The notes beneath the pieces are model-generated. The model ran no database searches. It saw nothing but the letters and a program-made list of their open reading frames with translations, and was not told the DNA's origin. A stretch of DNA of 41,255 nt from Phycisphaerales bacterium (GTDB lineage Bacteria > Planctomycetota > Phycisphaerae > UBA1845), in NCBI GenBank assembly GCA_003597935.1, contig QZJT01000065.1, forward strand, positions 1-41,255, given 5' to 3'. This document shows, piece by piece, positions 1 to 8,727 of this stretch; within the stretch, counting starts at the first letter, position 1, and each line of letters begins with the position of its first letter. The position numbers were made by a program, and so were the translations under genes.

Positions 1-1154
1 CGAGCGAGGTGAAGCTGGATGAGGCGCTGGTGTACGGCCGCGGCCCGCGGGTGGTCGCGGGTGAAGGACTCCAGCGCCCGGCGTGCGTCGTCCGCGCGGC
101 CCGCCTGTTCCAGCGCGTCGGCCAGATAGGCCACGATGGCGGGATCGTCCGGCGCCGCCTGCCGGCGCCGTTGCAGTTCCAGCACGAGTTCTTCCTGGCC
201 CGGACCGCGACGATAGGCCTCGACGAGCGTGTCGACCGTCTCGTCGGTCAATGTCTGAATGGCGCGGGCCGCCGCCAGCGCCTCCGCGTTCCGGCCCGCC
301 TTCAGCAGCAGCCGCGCCCGCCACTGCTGACGTTCGTCCGTCGATCCGAGTCGGTCGATGATCCGCTGCACCTCCCCCGCGGCCAGGCCGTAGTCGCCCA
401 GGCGCTCCAGCAGGTGCGCCCTCGGTTCCGCTGCGATGCCGCCGTGCAGTTGCGTGAGCGTCGTGAACTCCGTCGAGGCAGCGGCGGCGTCGACGCGCGC
501 GGCCCACTGCTCGAACCGGGCGTAGACGTCCAGGGCCGCCGTCAGGTATTCCCGCTCCGCCAGTGCCCGCGCCAGGTGGAAATAGACCAACGCCGGCAGG
601 GCCGGATCCTGCTCGAAGCTGGAACAGGCCGCGGCCGTGCGCAGCGACGTGATGACATCGTCAACCCGCCCTTCGCCCGCCGCGACGCGGCCGAGCACGT
701 AATACGACAATGCCGAATCCGGATCGGCCGCCACTGCCGCCTCGGCCGAACTCTGTGCCCGCCGGCGGTTGTCTGAAGTCCAGTACAGCCGCGCCAGCGC
801 TTCCAGCAGCGCGGGATGGTTCGGATCGTAACGCAGCCCGCGCTCCAGCTCGATCGCGGCCTCGGTGAAGCGCTGCTGCCGCTCCAAATCGGCGCCCAGG
901 TCCAGTTGACGCTGCCCGCGCTGCGAGAGCGGTCGCACGGCCTGCGGCGGCGCTGGGCGTTCGATGCGCGGTTCCAAGTCCGCCAACGCCACCCGCGCCT
1001 GAGGTGGGAGGGGTACGTCCGGCGCGTGGACCTCGAGCGCTGCGGCCGGCCCGGCCGGCGACCGCGGTGGCGACTTACAGCCGCTGCCGATCAGAAACGG
1101 GATCGACGAAGCGATGGTGACCAAGCGCTGTTTGATCCGCGTGTAAGGGTGCAT
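1..1154 (-). CDS. TPR-repeat protein, possible lipoprotein (3' end missing)
   Basis: This minus-strand frame is open from an ATG at 1154 to the left edge, about 384 codons, so the C-terminus lies outside the window. An AAGGA sits about six bases before the ATG. The N-terminus has a short basic stretch, a hydrophobic segment and then ...FLIGSGCKS, which resembles an export signal with a possible but non-canonical lipobox Cys. The rest is helical Ala/Leu/Arg-rich repeats with tetratricopeptide character, for example AAIELERGLRYDPNHPALLE followed by ARLYWTS. TPR arrays mediate protein-protein contacts. It is last in the nusA-infB-rbfA cluster, 72 bp after the endonuclease III-like gene, and may be co-transcribed. 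No catalytic domain is visible and its partner is unknown. Confidence 0.75.
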   Translation of the reverse strand, partial: MHPYTRIKQRLVTIASSIPFLIGSGCKSPPRSPAGPAAALEVHAPDVPLPPQARVALADLEPRIERPAPPQAVRPLSQRGQRQLDLGADLERQQRFTEAAIELERGLRYDPNHPALLEALARLYWTSDNRRRAQSSAEAAVAADPDSALSYYVLGRVAAGEGRVDDVITSLRTAAACSSFEQDPALPALVYFHLARALAEREYLTAALDVYARFEQWAARVDAAAASTEFTTLTQLHGGIAAEPRAHLLERLGDYGLAAGEVQRIIDRLGSTDERQQWRARLLLKAGRNAEALAAARAIQTLTDETVDTLVEAYRRGPGQEELVLELQRRRQAAPDDPAIVAYLADALEQAGRADDARRALESFTRDHPRAAAVHQRLIQLHLA

Positions 1155-1226
1155 GGCAGTCCTTGCAAGTGATGTCGCGCCGTAGCCGGCAGGAAGCCGA
1201 AGGCCCGTCGGTACACGCCGGCCGGT

Positions 1227-2033
1227 TCACGACGAACCTCTGGAACGACGGTTCCTGGCCTTCGCCTCGGCCGGCTGCGTGCCGTCGGCGGCCTTCCTGT
1301 TTTCAGGAGGCGCTTTGCTCTTCGTCGCGGCCTGGCGCGTTCGGCCCGGGCCGGCTGCCGTCCTGGAGGTGATCGCGGCCGCGGAGCGGACTTTTTCGCT
1401 CCGGCCGCGCCGCCGCGCGGCCGGCGCGGCGGCCGCCTTGTGGTCGGCGTGCGCGGCGTGCTCGAGCGTATGGCAAAACGCCTGTGCGTCGGAGGCGGAG
1501 ATCGCCCGCTCCAGAAAGCCCTGGATTTCTCCGCGCGTCGCATCCGGATCGACCAGATCCCGCTCGCGCAACAGGGCCCAGGCGGCGTCGTCGACCGGGA
1601 TCGCGTGCCCGCCCAGGCTGCGCAGGATCACCGAGGCGACGGTGTATTCATCCACGCCGTCGATGGTCGCCAGGAACTGGCGGGCCTCTTTGATCTTCAT
1701 CGACTTGAGGCGGTCAAGGCTCATGCGGTTTTCCCGCTCGAACACGTCGTTGAGCGCCTGGCGCAATTCCGCACACCGCTGCCCCGCGTGGGGCAGGCGG
1801 TTTCCGAGCATGCCGGCCAGGTCTTCGGGCGAGCAGACGCGGGCCTCGTTATAGTTGACGAACGTCTCCAGCAGACGATCGAGGCATCGCTTGCCCGCCG
1901 GGTAGCCCGCCTCCCGCCCCAGGATGGAGGCGGCCAGGGCATCGAGCGGATCGGCCGGAGGCGCCGGAGGCGGCTTCAGCAGCCGGGCGAAGTGCTTCTT
2001 GACGCGCTTGGAATAGAGCGTGCCGTTCTTCAT
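1227..2033 (-). CDS. Endonuclease III-like HhH-GPD protein, catalytic Lys not conserved
   Basis: This is a 268-aa protein. Its ATG (2033-2031) overlaps the rbfA stop codon as ATGA, so the two are probably translationally coupled; the frame stays open far upstream, but that part is a shadow of rbfA. Residues from about 35 to 190 resemble the HhH-GPD fold of base-excision glycosylases. A helix-hairpin-helix segment reads ATIDGVDEYTVASVIL, and PVDDAAWALL matches the region holding the conserved catalytic Asp. The Lys of bifunctional EndoIII (G-V-G-R-K-T) is replaced by Tyr, and there is no four-Cys iron-sulfur loop. It could be a monofunctional glycosylase or a non-catalytic DNA-binding relative. 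The last ~70 residues are a basic Ala/Arg/Lys-rich tail that may bind nucleic acid. Its place behind rbfA suggests housekeeping expression. Confidence 0.8.
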   Translation of the reverse strand: MKNGTLYSKRVKKHFARLLKPPPAPPADPLDALAASILGREAGYPAGKRCLDRLLETFVNYNEARVCSPEDLAGMLGNRLPHAGQRCAELRQALNDVFERENRMSLDRLKSMKIKEARQFLATIDGVDEYTVASVILRSLGGHAIPVDDAAWALLRERDLVDPDATRGEIQGFLERAISASDAQAFCHTLEHAAHADHKAAAAPAARRRGRSEKVRSAAAITSRTAAGPGRTRQAATKSKAPPENRKAADGTQPAEAKARNRRSRGSS

Positions 2034-2461
2034 GGCGCCGATTCGTCCACAGGATGGGTGGGCGCGGCCTCGTCCACGTCGGGGGGGGCGTCGCCCGGCC
2101 GGGCCTCTTCCGCGGATTCGGCCTGGTTGCGCTCGATCAGGTCGAGCGTCTGTCGAACGCCGCGCACCCGCGCATCGATCTGGATGCGCAGCTCCGGCGT
2201 GTGCCGCAGGCGGACGTTGCGCCCCACCAGCCGTTGCAGGTGGCCGCGGGCGTGCAGCAGGGCTTGCAGCGTCCGCCGCTCGGTCGTCTCCGGGCCGTGT
2301 ACGCTGATGAACACGGTGGCGACCTGGAGGTCCGAACTCATGCGGACGCGCGTCACCGTCGTCAGCGGAGCGATGCGCGGATCGTTCAGGCCGCGGGTGA
2401 TCGCTTCCGAGAGAATCTCGCGAATGGCGCTGGCTACTTTTTCCGGGCGAAACGGTCGCAT
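2030..2461 (-). CDS. rbfA: Ribosome-binding factor A
   Basis: RbfA binds the 30S subunit and helps mature the 5' end of 16S rRNA. The protein starts MRPFRPEKVASAIREIL and continues with NDPRIAPLTTVTRVRMSSDL and VFISVHG, the KH-type core of the family, to about residue 115. An acidic Pro-rich tail of about 30 residues follows, so it is slightly longer than the usual ~120 aa. I chose the ATG at 2461; an in-frame TTG at 2467 with GGAA just upstream is an alternative and would add two residues. It follows nusA and infB in the usual order, with a zinc-ribbon membrane gene in between, and its stop overlaps the start of the endonuclease III-like gene. Confidence 0.93.
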   Translation of the reverse strand: MRPFRPEKVASAIREILSEAITRGLNDPRIAPLTTVTRVRMSSDLQVATVFISVHGPETTERRTLQALLHARGHLQRLVGRNVRLRHTPELRIQIDARVRGVRQTLDLIERNQAESAEEARPGDAPPDVDEAAPTHPVDESAP

Positions 2462-2538
2462 CAGCAAGTCGTTCCAATCATCGTCATCCGAGACGGGTCA
2501 CCTGCGCATCCCTGGTCACGGCAACGGTGTTCCTTCAT

Positions 2539-2598
2539 TCAGCCTTCGACCTTCGACCCTACAACCTGCAACCTTCAACCTTCCAACCTTCCAACCCC
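2539..2598. repeat. Short CT-rich tandem repeat
   Basis: Imperfect 7-8 bp units of the type AACCTTCC/ACCTTCA run in tandem between rbfA and the gene upstream of it. They look like slippage-prone low-complexity sequence. No hairpin or protein-coding signal is seen in this ~140-bp spacer. Confidence 0.7.
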
Positions 2599-2601
2599 GA
2601 C

Positions 2602-3756
2602 CTATCCGCCGTCGCCCTCCTCGATCACCGGCGCCGCGAACATGCCGTCCTCCAGCCCGATCTTGAACAGCCGCGTCCGCGTCACGTTGGTCAGCGGGTC
2701 TTTGGTGCGGTAGGGCATCACGCCGATCCGCTTCAGCAGGTCCAGGACGTGCATGCGATCCGCGGCCGGCACGGCGTAGTACTGGAGTTCTCCCCGAACG
2801 TAGTCCTCGTCGAAGCTGTATTGCGTCGGGATCTGCGCGACCTTGGCCGTCAGGGCCTGCGCGGTAATGTCCGCCGGAATGAACAGCACCCGCACCGCGG
2901 TCCAGCGGTCCTGGCGCACGCGCACGTTCTGGAACTGGCGGACCACGTACAACTGATCGTCGGTCTCTGCGACCATGACGCGGTCGGCGCCGTCCTTGAG
3001 GAAGTACTCGCCGGCCAGATCGTCGCGGCACTTGCGGCCGTCGCCCGCCCGCGAGGACGCGGCGGGGGCGTTCTCGAGCTGGCGGCGGAACTCCGAATAT
3101 CCTTCGTAGTGCGTCAGGTTGGGCGAGTTCCAGGGAAAGGCGACTTCCACCACATAGACGTCTTCCGGCACGGCGACCTGGGCGTCCGTCTGGACGCGCT
3201 GGCACCCGCGGACGTCCGCCACCCGCCCGCTCTTGTCGACCGCCTGGGCCGCCACGTAGTAGGCGGAGGCGTTGGGCGGAAACGACGCCAGGTACAGCCC
3301 CCCCCGGCCGGTCTCCAGCCCGATCAGGCCGTGGGGGTTGCCCGGCGCCGGGCGCTGCGGCCGCTGGGGCGCCTCCGGCTCGCCGCCCTCGGCGCCGGAC
3401 CCGCGGGCGCTGCGCTTGGCGGGGGCGGTGAAGTAGGGGACGATCAGTTCCTTGGAGACGATGAAGATCACGCCCAGCAGGGCGGCGGCGTAGACGAACT
3501 TCATCGCCAGCCCCATGGGCGAATCGTCGCCGCGGGGCAGCTTCGCGAAGGGCGCGGCCCGCCGCCCGCGGCGGCGCCGGGGGGGGGCCGCCGACGCCGA
3601 CGCTTCCTCGACCTCGTGGAACAGGAAGTCCAGGTCGTCCGGGTTCTGTCCCGGCACCGGCGTGTCCTGCCCGCAGTAGGAGCACTTGACCTTCTTGCCC
3701 GCGTCCTCGTCCCGCGCCCGCACGGTATGCCCGCATTCTGCCTTGAACTCGATCAT
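2602..3756 (-). CDS. Zinc-ribbon, single-span membrane protein of unknown function
   Basis: The frame gives 384 aa from the ATG at 3756. The N-terminus carries a probable zinc ribbon: Cys8-Gly-His10 and Cys25-Ser-Tyr-Cys28. An acidic and Arg-rich linker follows, then one transmembrane segment at about residues 83-105 (FVYAAALLGVIFIVSKEL). The remaining ~270 residues would lie on the other side of the membrane and show no catalytic motif I recognise; aromatic and charged beta-rich stretches suggest a globular domain. The gene is inserted between infB and rbfA, reads in the same direction, and sits 77 bp after infB, so it is probably in the operon. I do not know this family beyond the general pattern of zinc-ribbon plus TM proteins in planctomycetes. 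Confidence 0.75.
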   Translation of the reverse strand: MIEFKAECGHTVRARDEDAGKKVKCSYCGQDTPVPGQNPDDLDFLFHEVEEASASAAPPRRRRGRRAAPFAKLPRGDDSPMGLAMKFVYAAALLGVIFIVSKELIVPYFTAPAKRSARGSGAEGGEPEAPQRPQRPAPGNPHGLIGLETGRGGLYLASFPPNASAYYVAAQAVDKSGRVADVRGCQRVQTDAQVAVPEDVYVVEVAFPWNSPNLTHYEGYSEFRRQLENAPAASSRAGDGRKCRDDLAGEYFLKDGADRVMVAETDDQLYVVRQFQNVRVRQDRWTAVRVLFIPADITAQALTAKVAQIPTQYSFDEDYVRGELQYYAVPAADRMHVLDLLKRIGVMPYRTKDPLTNVTRTRLFKIGLEDGMFAAPVIEEGDGG

Positions 3757-3833
3757 GGCTCGTACCGGGTCCCAACCTTGTCGCCCGGCTGACGCCGGGC
3801 TGGCGTACGCTCGGCTCGGCCCGCGGCCGGCGG

Positions 3834-6569
3834 CTATTCGAGCGTGCGTGCCACCTTGACCACCTCGAACGTCTCGATCACGTCGCCCACGTGGATATCC
3901 GAGAAGTCCGCCAGCATGATGCCGCACTCCAGGCCGGCGCGCACCTCCTTGACGTCGTCCTTGAAGTGCCGCAGCGACGCGATCGGCGTGCGCGTCCGGA
4001 TCACCACGCCGTCGCGCAGGACCTTGGCGAAGTGGTTGCGCTGAATGGGGCCTTCGCGGACGAAGCAACCGGCCACCTTGCCGACCTTCGAGACCTTGAA
4101 CACCTCGCGCACCTCGGCCGTCCCGCGCGCCTCGATCCGCTCCTCCGGCGCCAGCAGGCCCTCCAGGGCCTTGCGGATGTCGTTGACCACGTCGTAGACG
4201 ACCAGGTAATTCCGCACGTCCACGCCGTGCTCCTCCGCCACCCGCCGGCTGCCCGTGCCCGCCTGCACCCGGAAGCCGATGATGATCGCCTTCGACGCCG
4301 CCGCCAGCAGCACGTCGCTGTCGGTAACGGCGCCCACGCCCGCGTGGCGGATCACCAGCCGCACCTGGTCCGACGGCAGTTCGTCCAGCATGTGCCGCAG
4401 CGCATCCACGCTGCCCTGCACGTCGGCCTTGATAATGACGTTCAGCTCGGGGATCTCGCCGGCGTCGCGGTGCTTGAGCATCTCCTCCAGCGACATGATC
4501 TTCTGCGTGCCGCTGCGCGACTCGGTCAGGCGGGCCGCCTTCACCTCGCTGGCGATCAGGCTGGCGCGCTGGAGGCTGTCCACCTGGTAGAAGCGGTCGC
4601 CGGCCTGCGGCACGTCGCTGAGGCCCCAGATCTCCACCGGGATGGCCGGCCCGGCTTCCTTGATCCGCTTGCCGCGGTCGTCCAGCAGCGCCCGCACCTT
4701 GCCGCAGGCGTTGCCGCACACCACCACGTCGCCGACCCGCAGCGTCCCCTCCTGCACGATGGCGCTGGCGACCGAGCCGACGCCCTGCTTGGTCTCCGCT
4801 TCGATCACGATGCCCCGCGCCGCCACCGTCGGGTCCGCCTTCAACTCCAGCAGCTCGCTGAGCGTCGTCAGCGTCTCCAGCAGCGCGTCGACCCCTTCGC
4901 CGGTGACGGCGGACGTCGGGATCACTTCGGTGTGCCCCCCCCACGCCGCCGGCGCCAGGTCGTGCTCGGCGAGTTGGCCGTAAATCCTCATCTCGTTCTC
5001 GCGGCCCAGATCGATTTTGTTGAGCGCCACTACGATCGGGGTATTGGCCGCCTTGGCGTGGTTCATCGCCTCGACCGTCTGCGGCATCACCCCGTCGTCG
5101 GCCGCTACCACCAGCACCACCACGTCGGTCAGATGCGCCCCGCGGGCCCGCATGGCCGTGAACGCCTCATGCCCCGGCGTGTCGAGGAACGTGACGGCGA
5201 CGTCGCCGCGCCGGTAATGATACGAACTGATGTGCTGGGTGATGCCGCCGTCCTCGCCGGCCACGACCCGCGTCTTGCGGATGTAATCCAGCAGGCTCGT
5301 CTTGCCGTGGTCGACGTGGCCCATCATGGTGACGATCGGAGGCCGCGGGCGTTCGTCGGCGCGCTGGCGGTTGGCGAACTCGTCCTCCACCAGGTCGAGG
5401 GCGGTCTTGGCCGGGACGACTTCCAGCTCGATGCCGAACTCCAGGGCGAGCAACTGCGCAATCTCCGGCGCTAGCGTGGTGTTGATGTTCGCCAGCATGT
5501 CGTGCTCGCGCCGCAGCGACGCGTAAACGCGGATCTGGTTGATCCCGGTGGCGTTGCAGAACTCGCGCACCGTGATCGGTTCGCTGACGGTGGCAGTGGT
5601 CTTGGGCGCGGCCGGGGCGGACACGCCGCCCGAATCCGACCGGCGACGATGGATCCGCCGCCCGGTCGCCCCGCGCAGCCGGGCGCGCCGCTCCGCCAGG
5701 TCCTGATCGCGCCATTCCAGCAGCTTTTCGGTGGATTCCGTGTCGTGCAGCACGATGCGTCGGCCGCGCGGGCGCTTGGACGCATCGTCTTTGCCGGGTT
5801 TTCGGACGGTCTCGCGGTGCGGCTCGGTGGTGACGCTTGGAGCCGGGCCGCCGCCCGGGTGTGAACGTGGGCGGAGGCGCGCCGCGTCGTAGTCCGGGGC
5901 CTCGTAGCGGACGACGCGCGGGCCCGAAATCCGGGCGGGGACGGGGATGTTCTGCGGGCCTGCCGGTTTGATCGGCGGCGGCTCCGGCGCATCCGGCGCG
6001 GGCTGGGGCGCCTCTGCGGCCACGGCGGTGGACTCGGCGGGTTCCGGGCGCGGCGGCTCAGCGACGTCGGGCTGCCCGCCGTCTTCATCCATCGTTATCT
6101 GCGGGGGCGCCTCCGTTGTCGCCACGGCGGGCGCGGGCGCGCCGGCCGGCGCGGCTTCCTGGACGGGCGCCGGAGCGGGCTCGCGAGCGGCTTCGCTGAC
6201 CGGCGGCGGAGGCGCGGCCTCCGTGGAAGCCGGGATCTCCTCGATCGGTTCGTCTACTACCGCGGTAGATGTCGCCTGGGCGAGGGCGGCGCCGATGGCG
6301 TCCGCCTCGTCGCCCACGGGGGACGGCTCATCCTCGGCCCGCGCCACGCGGACCTTGTCCAGATCGATGCGTTCCGCCGTCTCGACCGCGGTGGAGTGTG
6401 TGCCCTCGCTGAACCACTCGCGAATGGTCGCCTCCAGGCCCGCCCCCAGCGCGGACATGTGGTTCTTGACGACGTCCCCCAGCCCCTCCGCGCGGCATTT
6501 CTCGAGGACGATCTTGCTGCTGACGTTCAGCTCCTTCGCCAGGATGTGAACACGCATCTTTTCCGCCAA
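3834..6569 (-). CDS. infB: Translation initiation factor IF-2
   Basis: IF-2 is the GTPase that brings initiator tRNA to the 30S subunit and promotes subunit joining. The protein has an N-terminal IF2_N helix bundle ([15 protein letters not shown]), a long Ala/Pro/Glu linker (about residues 85-270), a basic stretch, a second IF2_N-like module, and then the G domain: GHVDHGKT near 417, DTPGHEAF near 462 and NKID near 515. EF-Tu-like domain II and IF-2 domains III-IV follow to the end. I prefer the TTG at 6569, giving MAEKMRVH..., because GGAG lies seven bases upstream and this N-terminus is typical of the family; the ATG at 6557 is the alternative. Total 911 aa. It lies 121 bp downstream of nusA. 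Confidence 0.96.
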   Translation of the reverse strand: MAEKMRVHILAKELNVSSKIVLEKCRAEGLGDVVKNHMSALGAGLEATIREWFSEGTHSTAVETAERIDLDKVRVARAEDEPSPVGDEADAIGAALAQATSTAVVDEPIEEIPASTEAAPPPPVSEAAREPAPAPVQEAAPAGAPAPAVATTEAPPQITMDEDGGQPDVAEPPRPEPAESTAVAAEAPQPAPDAPEPPPIKPAGPQNIPVPARISGPRVVRYEAPDYDAARLRPRSHPGGGPAPSVTTEPHRETVRKPGKDDASKRPRGRRIVLHDTESTEKLLEWRDQDLAERRARLRGATGRRIHRRRSDSGGVSAPAAPKTTATVSEPITVREFCNATGINQIRVYASLRREHDMLANINTTLAPEIAQLLALEFGIELEVVPAKTALDLVEDEFANRQRADERPRPPIVTMMGHVDHGKTSLLDYIRKTRVVAGEDGGITQHISSYHYRRGDVAVTFLDTPGHEAFTAMRARGAHLTDVVVLVVAADDGVMPQTVEAMNHAKAANTPIVVALNKIDLGRENEMRIYGQLAEHDLAPAAWGGHTEVIPTSAVTGEGVDALLETLTTLSELLELKADPTVAARGIVIEAETKQGVGSVASAIVQEGTLRVGDVVVCGNACGKVRALLDDRGKRIKEAGPAIPVEIWGLSDVPQAGDRFYQVDSLQRASLIASEVKAARLTESRSGTQKIMSLEEMLKHRDAGEIPELNVIIKADVQGSVDALRHMLDELPSDQVRLVIRHAGVGAVTDSDVLLAAASKAIIIGFRVQAGTGSRRVAEEHGVDVRNYLVVYDVVNDIRKALEGLLAPEERIEARGTAEVREVFKVSKVGKVAGCFVREGPIQRNHFAKVLRDGVVIRTRTPIASLRHFKDDVKEVRAGLECGIMLADFSDIHVGDVIETFEVVKVARTLE

Positions 6570-6690
6570 AGCCAGTCTCCAAACGCCTGCGGGCATTGAG
6601 CGGGATTCTCGCTCCGCTCCATTCCGGCGGTCCGCCGTGAACCCGACCCGGACCGCACTGATGTAGAAATCGTCAGGTCTGCGGCAACTC

Positions 6691-8130
6691 CTACTCGTCC
6701 GATGCCGGCGACTCTTCCGTCGCCAGGCTTTCCGCGTCGATCTGCGCCGCCGCTTCCAGATCGGCGACGTCGGCGGTCGCATCCATAGTGGTAACGACGG
6801 CGTCCGTATCCTCGGCGCCGCGGTTCAGATAGCCCGGCGGCAGTTCCTCTCCGATCGTCTCGGTCACCGCCAGGGTTTCGTCGCCGCCCTCACCCTGGTC
6901 ACCCGGCCCTGCCTCAGTTCCGGGGACCCCCTCGGTTTCCGCCGCGGCCTGCTCGCGTTCGGCCGCTTTCCGCGCGGCTTCTTCCTCGGCCAGGCGCGCC
7001 GCCTCGCGGGCGGCGACCTCGATGATCGTGTTGGCCAGTTCTACGGGGACTTCCAGTTCGCTGATCAGCGGCTCGACGCCCACCGCCGGCAGGTCGGCCA
7101 GCGAGATGATGCCGATGGCCAGCATCTTCTCCAGCAGCACGTCGTCGACGCCCTCGATCGGCTTGAGCGCCCGCTGCATGTCATCGACCCCCTTGTCGTA
7201 GTCCGCGGGCGTGCGGATGTCGATCTCCCATCCGGTCAGGCGGGCGGCCAGCCGCACGTTCTGCCCGCGCTTGCCGATTGCCAGCGAGAGCTGATCGTCC
7301 GCCACCACCACCGTCGCCCGCCCCAGCTCGAACGACAGGAACACTTCCTTGATCTCCGCCGGCTTCAGCGCGTTGGTGATGAGGATCTGTGACGACTCGT
7401 TCCACCGTACGATGTCGATCTTCTCCCCGTTGAGTTCCTCGACGATGTTGCGGATGCGGCTGCCGCGCACGCCGACGCACGCGCCCACGGCGTCCACCTT
7501 GGTGTCGATCGAGGAGACGGCCACCTTGGTGCGATAGCCCGGCTCCCGCGCCAGCGCCCGGATCTCGATGATGCGTTCCCCGACTTCCGGCACTTCCAGC
7601 TCGAACAGGCGGCGGATGTAGTCCGGGTGCGAGCGGGTGAGCACGATGCGGACCTGGCTTTGCGCCTCCCGCACGTCCAGGATCATCGCGCGGACGCGGT
7701 CGCCCGGGTGGTAGGTCTCGCCCGGCAGTTGCTCGCCGCGCGGCAGCACGCCCTCGCTGCGTCCGAGGTTGACGATGGCCAGACCCCCGTCATAGCGCGT
7801 CACCGTCCCGGTCACGACGGTTCCGACCTTCTGCGAATACTCCTCGAAGATGGAGCTGCGTTCGTCCTCGCGCAGTTTCTGGATCATGACCTGCTTGGCC
7901 GTCTGGGCGGCGATGCGGCCCAGATCGGTCATGTCGATCGGATACCCGTCCGCGGACGCTTCGATCTTGCCGGTGAAGCGATCGATCGAGATGGCGATGT
8001 CCTCCGCTTCGGCGAACGTCTTGCGGGCCGCCGAGACCATGGCGGCCTCCAGGTCCAGAAAGATGTTCTCCTTCTCGATGTTCTTGTCGCGACTGATCGC
8101 GTCCACGATGCGTATCAATTCCGAGTTCAT
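6691..8130 (-). CDS. nusA: Transcription termination/antitermination protein NusA
   Basis: NusA binds RNA polymerase and nascent RNA and modulates pausing, termination and antitermination. The 479-aa product has the N-terminal polymerase-binding domain (MNSELIRIVDAISRDKNI), an S1 domain (GTVVTGTVTRYDGGLAIVNL), and KH domains with GVRGSRIRNIVEEL and AIGKRGQNVRLAARL. A helix-hairpin-helix-like region (IEGVDDVLLEKMLAIGI) and an acidic Ala/Glu-rich tail follow. The ATG at 8130 has AGGG nine bases upstream; the upstream in-frame extension is Arg/Pro-rich and looks non-coding. It heads the cluster with infB and rbfA; rimP, often found before nusA, is absent. Expression may be controlled through the leader described at 8246-8540. 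Confidence 0.96.
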   Translation of the reverse strand: MNSELIRIVDAISRDKNIEKENIFLDLEAAMVSAARKTFAEAEDIAISIDRFTGKIEASADGYPIDMTDLGRIAAQTAKQVMIQKLREDERSSIFEEYSQKVGTVVTGTVTRYDGGLAIVNLGRSEGVLPRGEQLPGETYHPGDRVRAMILDVREAQSQVRIVLTRSHPDYIRRLFELEVPEVGERIIEIRALAREPGYRTKVAVSSIDTKVDAVGACVGVRGSRIRNIVEELNGEKIDIVRWNESSQILITNALKPAEIKEVFLSFELGRATVVVADDQLSLAIGKRGQNVRLAARLTGWEIDIRTPADYDKGVDDMQRALKPIEGVDDVLLEKMLAIGIISLADLPAVGVEPLISELEVPVELANTIIEVAAREAARLAEEEAARKAAEREQAAAETEGVPGTEAGPGDQGEGGDETLAVTETIGEELPPGYLNRGAEDTDAVVTTMDATADVADLEAAAQIDAESLATEESPASDE

Positions 8131-8245
8131 GCGTACGATCCCTGCACGGCCTCCACCGGCCATCCGCCGCCCGGGTCGGCGCCGCTCGGGCGGCGCCGGC
8201 TCCATCCGGCGTCATCTCCCCGCCGCGCCCGGTGCGTGCGGGCGC

Positions 8246-8276
8246 AAAAAAAGTGGGCGCGAAACCGCGAACCCAC
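8246..8276 (-). terminator. Strong intrinsic terminator upstream of nusA
   Basis: On the minus strand the sequence reads GTGGG-TT-CGCG-GTTT-CGCG-CCCAC followed by seven T. This is a nine-base-pair GC-rich stem with a two-base bulge and a four-base loop, then a U-tract. It lies about 115 bp before the nusA ATG and about 265 bp after the promoter, in the same direction as nusA. Confidence 0.8.
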
Positions 8277-8540
8277 CAAACGCGAGGCAGACGATCCCAG
8301 GCTTTCCCTGGCCTATCGCATGGCGGCGGTCTCCGCAAAAAAGCCGATCGGCGCGCACGGCGCACCACACCCGTGCATGAACCCGCTAGGCCGCACCGGT
8401 TTCGACTCCGCTATTCCTGAGTCCGCTTCCTGCCATCGCACTCACGCTCGACGGGAGTATTTCCGGGCCTGAAACCGCGGCGGGCAGATCCCCCGCCCCG
8501 CGCGGGAAAACCCTTTCCCGCCAACTCGAGTCACAGGCTA
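8246..8540 (-). ncRNA. Putative ~295-nt leader or small RNA before nusA
   Basis: The segment is bracketed by a near-consensus promoter (8547-8574) and an intrinsic terminator (8246-8276). It contains several strong hairpins on the minus strand, for example GCGGGAAA/TTTCCCGC, GGCGGG/CCCGCC and CCAGG/CCTGG, and no good open frame with a ribosome site. It does not match the conserved parts of tmRNA, RNase P RNA, 4.5S RNA or 6S RNA that I could look for by eye. It could be an independent RNA, or the leader through which NusA or another factor controls read-through into nusA-infB-rbfA. Confidence 0.4.
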
Positions 8541-8546
8541 GCGGGC

Positions 8547-8574
8547 ATTATAAAACCACCCGCGCGGGTGTCAA
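8547..8574 (-). promoter_or_regulatory. Near-consensus sigma70 promoter of the nusA operon
   Basis: On the minus strand TTGACA (8574-8569) and TATAAT (8552-8547) are both perfect, with a 16-bp spacer that contains the palindrome CCCGCGCGGG. Transcription should start near 8540, giving a leader of about 410 nt before nusA. Confidence 0.8.
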
Positions 8575-8727
8575 TCGCCGGCGGCGGATCCCAACGGCCC
8601 GGTAAAAGTCGGCCTGGTTCGACGGACGTCAGCCGGTGCGGCGACACTGATCCCGCTGTGTACAATATCGGACGGCTTGCGACCATATTCGAGTCAGATT
8701 CCGGCTGATTAAAGTGTTGGGCGAATT

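Noticed and set aside
2034-2477. N-terminal extension of the endonuclease III-like frame to 2477
   Set aside because: This part is the out-of-frame shadow of rbfA, and the ATG at 2033 overlapping the rbfA stop is the natural start.
3891-5474. Long plus-strand frame of 527 codons opposite infB
   Set aside because: It is an antisense shadow of IF-2 caused by high GC; it is rich in His/Val/Asp/Arg without domain motifs.
8281-8340. RNase P RNA-like hairpin (CCAGGGAAAGCCTGG) in the nusA leader
   Set aside because: The conserved RNase P core (GAAAGUCCGG and the 3' partner) is absent, and no tmRNA or 4.5S RNA consensus was seen either.
8337-8352. Possible second terminator GCCGATCGGC plus T-run on the minus strand
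   Set aside because: The palindrome leaves only a three-base-pair stem with a four-base loop, too weak compared with the terminator at 8246-8276.
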